Assembly (NCBI GenBank): GCA_917880885.1
Contig: OU862934.1
Location: forward strand, 31,294,734-31,358,733
Direction of reading: 5' to 3'
Origin: Limnephilus marmoratus
Taxonomy: Eukaryota; Arthropoda; Insecta; Trichoptera; Limnephilidae
Length of the DNA stretch: 64,000 nt
Shown: in pieces, positions 43,670-55,200 of the stretch
Numbering within the stretch: the first letter of the stretch is position 1
Layout: each line of letters starts with the position of its first letter
Program-made: the position numbers and the translations under genes
Notes under the pieces: generated by a model
Seen by the model: the letters and a program-made list of their open reading frames with translations, nothing else
What the model was told of the DNA's origin: nothing
Database searches by the model: none

Positions 43670-43804
43670 CTAAAAATATTTTTTAATTATTTTAAAACAT
43701 TTTCTCTTGATCTTATTTTTCCCTTCTTCTTTCTCTTTTTCATTGTCGGGTTTCTCTTGTTCCTTTCTGAATACTGCTCGGACTGCCTCTTCCATAATCC
43801 TTTC
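43670..43804 (-). CDS. Rho-like GTPase, last coding exon
   Basis: Acceptor TTTATTCCAG ends at 43805. The exon reads ERIMEEAVRAVFRKEQEKPDNEK... and ends KIKRKCFKIIKKYF then TAG (43670-43672), 44 residues. It continues in phase 0 from the exon at 46192-46346. EEAVRAVF matches the C-terminal helix of Rho proteins (usual pattern DEAIRAVL), followed by the polybasic stretch that normally precedes the lipid anchor. The Cys is followed by eight residues, so a standard CAAX box is absent. The protein would not be prenylated in the canonical way, or membrane contact relies on the basic tail. Confidence 0.75.
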   Translation of the reverse strand, partial: ERIMEEAVRAVFRKEQEKPDNEKEKEEGKNKIKRKCFKIIKKYF

Positions 43805-46800
43805 CTGGAATAAAATGTATTATTTAATGCTTCAGATTTTATGTGCAGGTTAAATCGTTCCCTCAGGAAAAACTTGACCCTTTCACGCACTTTTCCAGAA
43901 ATGATCACCTAGTCAATCCACGTTATGCATTTGCCCTATATAAGTATAATAAATACAAAATAATACAAGAACAACATGTCAAAGAGACTAAATGGTACAA
44001 TAATTCACTGACTACAAATATTTTCATATCAGATGGTTCAGCTCGGCGGAACTTCTAATTGGACCTGTAAATCCTACTGATCACTCAATATAAATATTTA
44101 AAAAATCTTTTTTATCCTACATGTATTTAATATGACTGATTTTTGCATTTTTACATATAAATTCTTTGACAAATCTAAAATGCTCAAATTTTGAATGAGA
44201 GAGCTAGGTATAATGCCAGTAGCTGAAATAACAAATGGTTATAATTTTATAGTCTGAGAATGCCAAATTCTTTTAATTTCATTTCCTAAATCTGTATATT
44301 TTGTTAGTTTTTCAGAAACAGATTTTTGAATATTACGGGAATTTGGAATAGAGACTATTAATATAATTATAAGCCGATTTATGTAGCGCCGTATTTGTGA
44401 AAAATCATCTCAAGGGCAAATAAATATATAATAGAATTATTATGACTATCCATAATTGTTCCTTATTTAGCGATTAACGTATTTCGGGACTTGTCCTTCG
44501 GGTGTGTTGCATAGGGCTTCGCTTGGCTTTAGAGCATTTTTTAATTTATTTATCAACGCCCCTTTTCGGGGCTTTTACAAACATTATATATGAATAATAA
44601 GAAATACATAGCGTTCATTGTACATAACTGAACTGTCTCAGTAATAATAATTCATATTTGTTTAATCATAAATTGAAGATGTCCAATGACTTGGTATAAT
44701 TGTTTCCCTCCATTAGTCATCATCATCATCTGTGGCTCTACAACCCAGGTCGGGTCTTGGCCTCCAGCAGAGCCTGCCTCCATGACTGTCGGTGTTGTGC
44801 TGCGTTGCGCCAGTTTCGGATGCCGATGGTGCTTGCATCCTTCACCACTCCATCCAGCCATCGAAGCTTTGGTCTTCCAACTCTTCTCCGACCCCCAGGT
44901 GCACCATCCATAATTCGCTTTGGAATATCTCCTTCGCTCATTCTCTGGATATGTCCAGCCCACCTGAGTCTTCCAGTTTTGATTTCCTTGGAGATATTAG
45001 GGTCCTCGTAAAGATCGTATAGCTCCTGGTTGTATCTGATACGCCATTCTCCATTATCACAGACTGGGCCGTAAATCCTTCGCAGCACCTTCCTTTCAAA
45101 ACTTTCTAGGGCTCCTTCATCACCCTTACTGATTGTCCAGCATTCCGAACCATACATAAGAACAGGTCGTATAAGGGTCTTGTAAAGCAGGACTTTAGTT
45201 CTTCTGGTAAGGTGGCGAGATTTCATATGCTTCTGTAGCCCAAAGTAGTATCGATTTGCAGCTACTATTCTTCTTTTGATTTCGCTGGATACATTGTTGT
45301 CATTTGTCACCATAGTACCGAGATATACAAACTCGTTGACAGTTTCAAATGTATAATTATCTATCTGTATACTTGGTGGTTTCTCCATTAGTATTCTTGG
45401 CAAAGAGGAATACATATGGTAGTTAGTCCCACAAATAAATCCTGACTTCTAGTATTACGTAGTGGAATCCGGAAGCTTATCAATTCTAACAATACCGGAC
45501 TATCAACTAAATCATTTAGAATTTTATATGGAAAAACCAAGTCAATGAAAATTCTTCTGTTGGACAATTTGAGCATATTCATATCATTTAAAATAGTGTT
45601 GTAGTTCAACATAATTGCTGGAATACCCATTTTAAAATTAATAAAAAGTAAGAATTTGTTTTGTATTCATTCAACAGCCTGTACATGTATATAATAATGT
45701 GGATTCCAGATGGGAGAATTATATTCAAGTTGACTTCTAACATAGGCAAAAAATAACAGTTTAATACACTTTATATTGTTAAAATTTATAGTTAGCCTAG
45801 TTATAAATCCCAACATTTTTAAGCCCTTATTAGAAATTTCTCTTATGTGGTTAAAAAATGAAAGATTTGATTGAAAAGTGATGCCTAAGTCTTTAATTTG
45901 TGTTAATGTCTGAAGAGCATTGTTATCAATGTTGTAATTAAATATCACTGGATTTTTTATTCATGAAAATCTAACTATTTGACAATTTGAGATACTTAGG
46001 TAAAGTCTATTTTCATTACGCCAAATTAACAATTTGTTTTTGTTGTTTAAACACCAAACAACCCAGCGGTGCCGCAGTTTCGCGATACCATCCATTATAA
46101 GACATATTAGGCAATTCAATGTAATGTTAGTTTTTTTATTGTAAGAAATCCGCAGCGAACGAAGGTGTTTTAAATAATTTGCGTAACCAACCTGTGTAGA
46201 TTGAAGTTCCTCCTCATCACTGGATACCTCAAAGTATTTGACGGCGTTTATAGACACTGCTAAAGCCTCTCCTTGAGCGGTGGCAATGGGCAAATTTAGG
46301 TATCTCACCCATCTTCCATCCTTTCGCCTCAAGTCTAATCTGGAACCTACAAATTAAAAAAATATTATGTTTCATCGAATTTTCATCCGATTGACTTCAT
46401 TCAAAGTTTAAATTAAATAAAATTATAATACTCTTTTGAATGTAGCTATAACTTTGTGGTTATCCACTACCTATAGATAAATGAAACAATGTTGCATTGT
46501 TTGAACCACTTGTATATTTGTTTAAAGCCGACCTCTTCCTCGACCGTTCCTTCTTCAGGGCAAACGTATACTGATTTGACAATTACAATTTCCGAAAATA
46601 GTCAATTTATGGTCTTTATTTTTAGCATTCCTCAAAAAAATATATAAACTCAAATGTAATGATTGTCCCTCATTTTACATTGGAAAAACAACTCGTAATT
46701 TTGAAATCAGAACCAAATAACATTTATATAACCAATCTTGACTCAAATATGAGACATATAACTATCTTTTTGGACTTAAAAAAGGCTTTTGATACCGTTA

Positions 46801-49158
46801 ATCATAATAAAGTGATTAGAAAGCTTAATAACATAGGAATTAAAAATAATTGTTTTTCACTCTTAACAAATTATCTGCTTGATCGTAGACAATCCACCAA
46901 AATTGGTGTAAATATTAGTAAACCAGCATCTGTGCAACATGGGGTTCCACAAGGAACAGTTATTGGTCCGTTATTGTTCCTAATCTATATTAATGACCTA
47001 TGTAATATTAGTATTCCGGGAAAACTATTCTCGTATGCGGACGATACTGAAATTACAGTTCATGGTAAATCCTGGGATGAGGTCTCTGAAAATGCAAATA
47101 AGTGCACATCCATTGTCAAAGAATTGCTCAATCAAAACCTTCTAACTCTGAACTGTGAAAAAACTCTTTATATTCCATTTTATAATACCAAAAACGCAGC
47201 ACCCATAACTCCCTTAAATATAAGGTTTCACAAAAATACTTGCAATTTTGTCTCATGCTATAACTGTACAGAAATGAATACGGGGAATAAAGTTAAATAC
47301 TTAGGAATTATAATAGACGGTCAACTCAAATGAACAGATCACATCGAAAAGCTTGTAAATAAACTTGGGTATTTAACTTATATTTTTAAACGTTTAAATT
47401 ACATAATCGACATTAAAAGAATGAAATTGGTGTATCATGCTTTGGTGCAATCGTCAGTATCTTATGGAATAATTGGATGGGGGGGTGTTGATAATACGCA
47501 CATTGAGCCACTAGAAATAACCCAAAAATTAATACTAAAAATAATGTTGCATAAAGATATGAACTACCCCTCCGTTCAATTATTCCAAGAAGCTGGACTG
47601 TTAGAGATAAGAAAAATTTACTGTATTCAATGTTTAAAATATATATTTTCTCGAAATATTCTTTTTCCAAAAAACCAAAAACCGATTTAGTAATAGGTTA
47701 AATAATGTATTTGAAGTTCCACTGTGTAAAACTAGGCTAACGCAAAGACATGTATATTTTACTATACCAAAAATGTATAATTCTCTCTATAAGACGACAG
47801 AAATTGATTGTAAAAACATATCCTCCTACAGCAAATACAAAAATGTTATAAAGTCTTGGATAAATACCGTTGATGCACTTGCCGTAATGTCACATCGACC
47901 TTATGTAACTTAAAATGTCGTTTGAATTGTGATTCAGTAAGCACAATTTTTTTTTTTTTTTTTTTTTTTAATCTCTTTAAAGATATAATGTACTTATGTT
48001 TATGAGTAAATTTTAAATGGCTTAAAAAACACACAAGTATACCCACGAACTGGCGATGCCTATGTGGGTTTTTTTTGGTTAATCTGCTAATTTGTATTTT
48101 GCTCTACTTTTTTAAATGTTTACATAAAAAAGCCTGTATGTATTGTAAAATTACCAATGTATGTACCAAAAAAATTATTAATTAAAAAAAAATTTTAAGG
48201 TGTCTTAATAATATTAATTTTTCTGAGTTCACAAACCATATTATTGAAAATAACCATAGATTTGATAAAAAATACGGGGATAAATATTCTTCATATTAAC
48301 CATAAAGTAAAACGCTTAGATAACTTAGAAGCCTTGGAAATAAAAATAAATCCCTTAAAAATAATGAATCTATTATCAACAAACAAAAATTTTGTCAGCC
48401 TAACAGCCCAATCATGGAAATATGTTCCTCTACCCACCCACTCTTCATTAATACCTAGCAACGTTTTTTTCTAGGTACTAAATAAAACTTATTTTAACTA
48501 TATTACCCACGCACAGGCTGCGCCATAGTGGGTTCCCACATTATGATTTTCAAAATATGTAAATAAAAATTGTAAAATATGGGAAAAATAAAGGAATTTA
48601 AAAAAAAAAAAAAAAACGGCCCTACCTCTTACCTTAGTAATAATACATTGTTCCCACCCACTATTTTGTAATTGTCAAATCAGTATACGTTTGCCCTGAA
48701 GAAGGAACGGTCGTTCCGAAACCGGTCGACTTTAAACAAATATACAAGTATTAGTAGACGACCTCCGTAGTCCAGTGGCTAAGACTCTTGACTCACATTC
48801 CGGAGGTCGCGGGTTCGAACCCGGCATGCGCAAACAAATTTTATTTGATTAATTTGTGTTATTTCACAATTAATTCATTTAAAATAATATATAGTATATT
48901 TGCGGCATGTTCCAGAGTGGAAGATACTATTAGTATCGCCCTGGTGTAAGACCACCATTCAGAATTGAAACGTTGCTTGAAAATGGCTTTAGCCGTGTTT
49001 AGTGACCAGATCTGAATAGCCAGGTACTTCCCAACCTTCCTCTTCCCCACCTCCTTCCCCTCCTCACTACCTTCAGCCTCACAACATACCCCAATTGGGG
49101 ATGCCATAGTCTCACTGGCTCCAGACGGGAGCAGTTGAGATTCTTGTGCGGTTTTCAC

Positions 49159-49245
<87 letters not shown>

Positions 49246-52200
49246 AAGTGGTTTAAACAAAGTAACATTGTTTCATTTATCTAATAAAATTATATCCATA
49301 TGCGGATGAAACTCGACTTATGAAAAATTATGAGTATTCAACAAAGTTATTGCAAAATTAAGACTGATTTTTGTATTAATTTTCATTTTATGTACGCCAT
49401 TTTTGCAATCAACCACTAATTTTTTGCAAACTGTGCGCATTCTACGTAATAATATAATAACACGATAATATAACGGTTTTTTAAATATTTTTATTTATTA
49501 ATTTCTATTTTAGTTATTTGTACATTTAAGTTTACAAATTGCTAATTAATTATAATATTTCATATTGCAACCTATATTTTATATGGTGACCCGACAATTC
49601 GTCCTGCGACAATTCATCCGGCGACAGTTCATCCTGCGACAGTTCATCCGGCCGACAGTTCATCCTGCCGACAGTTCATCCTGCCGACAGTTCATCCCGC
49701 CGACAATTCATCCGGCCACAATTCATCCTGCCTGATCATTTAGAAGATTTTTATTAAGTAAGTATGCAAAGAGGATATACGGACGTACAACCAAAATCGA
49801 TATATATATATATATATTTTTTACATTAACTCCACACAGGAAATTATTTTCCTCAGGGCCTATACAACTAAAATCGATATACTTATATCTGAAGGCATCT
49901 TGAGTGGAAATCCGCTGTAAAAATATTTTTACTAACAATAATTTCTACTCTCCGAAGAAGCATGCGTGAATAACAAAATACTTATACTTTTAGGTTAGGT
50001 TAGGTTAGGTTGAATTGTCAGGATGAATTGTCGCCGGATGAATTGTCGGCGGGATGAACTGTCGGCAGGATGAACTGTCGGCAGGATGAAATGTCAGCCG
50101 GATGAACTGTCGCAGGATGAACTGTCGCCGGATGAATTGTCGCAGGATGAACTGTCATGGAACCATTTTATATAGTTTTATGAAGTTCTTACAATACATC
50201 TTGAACTTTCTAAGTGGTGCGGACCTTGAAGTTTCTAGTAGCGTGTTATAAAACTTCATCCCTTTGTTCAGTAAACTGTTCTGCGTATTCGCTTTGTACT
50301 GTTTTTGAAGCCTAATTTCCTTGCACGTCCTTGTGTTGTCTGTGAATGTGTCTAATTGAATATAATTTTATTTGAGAAGTATTTTGGTAAAATGTTGTTT
50401 ATTATTGTAACAGACGCATTGATGCATTAGATCTTGTTTACGTGAAACTTTTGCAGCTGGTCGTCACACCTGTTCCTTCAGAATATTACTGCCTACAAGA
50501 GAACAATAAACAACTAATGGACAAGTCGATTCTTGCAAAATACCTTGCATTATCACAAACCACAGTTGCGAAATGCGGTCAACCAATGCAAGAAAAACAC
50601 TTCGTGTCTAAACTAATTTGTTTACGTGAAAAATCACAGCTGGCCGCCGCACGTGTCCCTTCAAAACATTATCGCCTACTACCTATTCAGAAAAAAGTAA
50701 ACAATATATTAATCAAGTCGATTCTTGCAAAATGTTGCACAAAAGGCTGCACGTATTGTTCAAGCACTAAAACACTTAGCAACCAAAACGCCTTGCATTA
50801 TATTGATGAATAAATCCTGCATTTTAAGCAGGTGCGTTCGTCCGCCTGGGGAAATCAGGTCAACTCAGGCAAGAAAACAATACACATGTCCAAACCAGTT
50901 TGTTATTCAAACCTGCCTCAAACACCTGGGGTAATTAAGATAAACAACAGATGCAGAAATGCAAAACATGTTTACGTTTTCCTTCAAAACAGGTGTACGT
51001 AAAATTTAGTATAAAAACCATCTGAAAATAAATATTTCATGTCATTACCCGAAAGATCTTCGAGTCTTTATTTATAAACCATCTCCCGAAACTGAAGTGA
51101 CGATTGGAGTCCAGCGCCCTATTGTTTATAGTATTTGTATGGAACAGAAAAGTGGTCTCATACAATTATTATTTGTATTTAATTAAATGAGGACAATATT
51201 AGCGAAACTCAATCGAAAATCTGAGGGAGAAAAATCAGAAAAGATATTGGCTCCGCTGGTTCAAGTCCGAGCGTAGCCAATATCTTTTCTGATTTTTCTG
51301 TCTCAGATTGTCGATTGAGTTTCACTAATATTGTCTTCATTTAATTAAATATTATAATTTGGGATTTTACTCAAAAAGTTTAAAAAATTAAAATAAATAT
51401 TATTTTTTGTATAAATATCACCGTATTCAAGTTCAGCATCTGTTTCACGGTTAGCCAATTCAGTTCCTTTAACATTTTATTTACTTTTGGAAATCTATTT
51501 CACTGAAGTGTTATTCTCATGCCCTGTTTTGGAGAATTTGAAACTTATTTTGTTCTCGTTCGTTACACAGGAAAAGAATAGTAGAGCAAAAGTTAAAATG
51601 TGGAGCAATAAAATCGATCTGTAGATAGTGATTACAGTTCTGAATGTTAGTTTTGAATTTAATGTTTCATATAATTTCCAAGGACTCCAGGATTCTAGCC
51701 GATTTGATCGGAACCTCCGCTTGCGGCCGCTATATCTATATGTATATTATATACGTAGATGTTCAAATCAAATTTTCAATTCAAATTTTATTTCCTTGTT
51801 CAAATGTACTTTTCCATGAAACAAAAATTTCGTGAAGGAAAAAAAATTATATCTTTTAAAATAAAGCATTGAAAATACACTCGGCTGGCACCGACTCCCC
51901 ACTCAACATACTTTCAACTGGAGTTTTTGAACCTAGAGATTCTTACAAATGTATCATGCTTTATTGTTCGAGTTAATTTTATTTCTATTCGCTACGTTTT
52001 CTATCCTAAGTCAAAAGGTTTTTGAAGTGAAACTTCTTTAGCACCGTTGTGATTTGAAATTTGATGAAACGGAAACGAGTGACACTAAAAAAAGACAAAA
52101 ACATACATCTATAGGATTTAGCCTGCGAGAGAGTGAGAAATTAAAGCTTACCTACGTACAGGACGTACGAAGCGTTGCGCTCTATCAAGCTGCGCGTATT

Positions 52201-55200
52201 GGCGGTTTTGATAAATTTTGATTATGAGCTGACATTTCAAGGCTCCCGTTGGTTGAAATTATGTGGGTGAAGGTTTCACTTCTACCGCGTGTGAACTGCA
52301 CTCGATTTTTATTTTTTTTAATTAGTGTTAAATAGTTCATTCAGACTTACCGACCAGAATGATCGGGATCTCCCCATAATCCATTTTAATTTGGGGATAC
52401 CATTTCCAAGTCACATTCTCGAATGCTCTTTGTCTGAAAAAAATGTTTTTTGGTTGTTTAAATTGTTGACAATATTTCAAAATCGTTTTGGTGTCAAGGT
52501 TTTGTTTACTCGCAATCAAATGCAAAAAGATTAATTACAATTTAATATATTAATTTACGCACACACATATATACAATCATTTTGGTGTCAAGGTTTTGTT
52601 TACTCGCAATCAAATGCAAAAAGATTAATTACAATTTAATATATTAATTTACGCACACACATATATACATATATGTGTGTGTGCGTAAATTAATATATTA
52701 AATTGTAATTAATCTTTTTGCATTTGATTGCGAGTAAACAAAACCTTGACACCAAAACGATTTTGAAATATTGTCAACAATATATACATATATGTGTGTG
52801 CTTAAATATGTATGAGCGTGTGTATATGAATGTATGTGTGTATGTATATAAGTGTATGTATGAATGTATATGTGTGTATGTGTATAAATCAGAGGCGGTC
52901 GTGAGTTTTCAGTGAGCAAGAGCGCTAATATTGAAAAGTATGACGATATTTACGCTGTTGTAGCTGAAAATGATTTTTTTTTTTTTAATTTCAACTTTTT
53001 GTATGAAGATCTTTAGGCTTCTTTCAGTCAAGGGATGCGCCGCATCCACATAGTGGAAGATCACAAAAAGTTGAAATTAAAAAAAAATCAACAACATCAG
53101 TAATGCCGTATTTTTTCAAACTTGGCATTCCTGCTCACTGAAAACTCTCGGACCGCCACTGGTATGAATACGTATATGTATGCATAAGGGAATTCATACA
53201 TAAATATGTTTATATTTTTATAAAATAATCACAGAAAATCAATCACATTATAATATATATCACCATACCATATATAAATATATATATTTTTTTAAATTTT
53301 AACTGTAACTGTTTTATATCCAAATACTGTAATACCCACGCACAGGTTTCGTCTTTGTGGGTATTTTTTGTTACTTTCTTATATAATGTTATTTTGTTTG
53401 TACCTGTTTGTATAAGTATCAAAAAAACTTTTCCATTAAAAAAAATACGAAATCAGAGAAAAACATAGAAAAATAATAGGGACAAGTTAAGCCAAGATTT
53501 AGCCTGAGGTCAAAATAGTTATAAAAATCTTCAATTGTTTAGAGCCCTACTTAAATCATTTAGATTTATACCAAAAAATTAACGTCGTGACTTGAGTTGA
53601 TCAGTCTACACCTACACAATTTTGATAGTAGTTAATAATATCCATAATTAGTCGAGTCTTATTGAGTAAGTAAGAGCAGTTAATTATTTCTGAGACTACG
53701 GGAAAGTATATTCAAAATTTGAATTTGAATTTTCATTTTTATTTCTACTTTTCTTTAAAATATAATCTTTTTTTTTCTCTTTAGTTTTAAGTATTTCTTA
53801 ATATTTTTTGAAATGTTAAAATATTAAATGTACGACTACCACAACACGGGCTTAGCCTAGTGTGGTAGCCAAAAAAAACAAATATCTGTTACTAATAAAA
53901 AATGTATGAAATAAAATAAAAAAAATAAATAAATAAAATAAATATTGAAAGGGATGAGTTGTAGTAATGAAAGTGAATCAATAATACAGTTGATAATTTT
54001 GAAGAAACAAATGAGATCAAAATTTTTCCCGGGTGTCACCTCCATCGGGTGGCACTCGGGGTGGGCCCCTCCTACCACCCCTCCTAGCTACGCCACTGGG
54101 ACTACTACACCATATAACCTAACCTAGCCCAACCAAACCTAACCTAACCCAAACTAATCCTCTGTCTCAGTTTGGTGCTATGGCACCGAAACAAAATCAG
54201 AAAAAAATACAAGCGTTCACGGCACGCGTTGCAATCAATCTAATATCATACGCTGATGATACAGCAATTTTAGCTGAGGGATTAATATGGAATGATACTC
54301 TTATATCTTTAAAAAATATGTTATGACTAAATCTCTTCATAAGTTGAATTCTTAAGTTTGTAGTAAGGATTTTTTTTAATAGTTCTTAAGTTATTAACAA
54401 GTTTTCTTCTCCTAAACACATGCATTTACTTTATTAGTAGAGTGTATGAAATATGCAATCTATATTATGTTTTTTTGTGTAAATATAAAATAAATAAATT
54501 TAAAAAAAAATGTAGTTTTTGTACCATTAAATTTAATAAATAAAAAAATACATATACTCGTATATAACTCTCTTGATCTTTCCGGGACTCGGTTCTGAGT
54601 TTTAGCGGGACGCACACTTTTATATACTTTCTTTTATAATATTACTAGCTGGTTCCCGGCATGCGTTACCATGCCATTTAATAAATAAATGATTTTCCCT
54701 GCGTGTCCTTTCCCATTTACCCGTTTCCCTTCCGCCTCCCCTTCGTCTCCCGCGTTCCCTTCCCTTCTAGCGTTTCCACTCCGCCTCCTCCACCTTCCCT
54801 CTCCACACTTCACTCCCCCTTCCCCCGTCCGCGAATCCCCTTCTCGGGTTCCCCTCCTCCCTCCCATGAACCGCCTACCCGAGTTCCCCTCCCCCTCCCG
54901 CGTTCCTTATATTCAGTCCGGTACATTCAGTTTTCAAACAGCTCGCGTGCCACCTATTGCATTTTTTAATACAAATTTCATAATGCCAGAGTTCACCAGT
55001 AGTTTTATACAAACCTTGTCCTGACAATAACGAACACAAAAAAAAAGAATTATACAATTTGGTGCAGTCGTTCGGAAGTTATGCGCGTACATACATTTCG
55101 GCTATTCATTTTTATTTATGTAGATAGATAGATATTGATTACATTTTTATGTTCCCGAAAAGAAAGGTTATTTTTCTAGAAAGACACCAAGGTCTTTAAT

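Larger units (their letters stand above)
46478..49285 (+). mobile_element. Third Penelope-like element, inverted ends, interrupted
   Basis: The left end (46478-46600) is the reverse complement of the right end (48665-48750 plus 49245-49285): CAAACGTATACTGATTTGAC, TTCTTCAGGGC, TTTGTTTAAAG and AACAATGTTNC...TTTCATTTATCT are shared. Between them a GIY-YIG endonuclease remnant lies in plus orientation, split by a LINE. A SINE interrupts the right end. As in the other two copies, the 3' termini point outward. Confidence 0.75.

Noticed and set aside
48760..48835. Functional tRNA gene
   Set aside because: A and B boxes are present, but acceptor and anticodon arms do not pair cleanly and a body plus poly(A) follows, so it is a SINE.
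48859..49260. 133-codon reverse frame starting with poly-Phe
   Set aside because: It is the antisense of the SINE poly(A) tail.
49585..50164. CRISPR-like array from regular short repeats
   Set aside because: Units are contiguous without unique spacers and form two inverted arms with a TSD.
54689..55024. 111- and 88-codon Pro/Ser-rich frames
   Set aside because: They follow from the C/T-rich interior of a Helitron-like element with no conserved motif.
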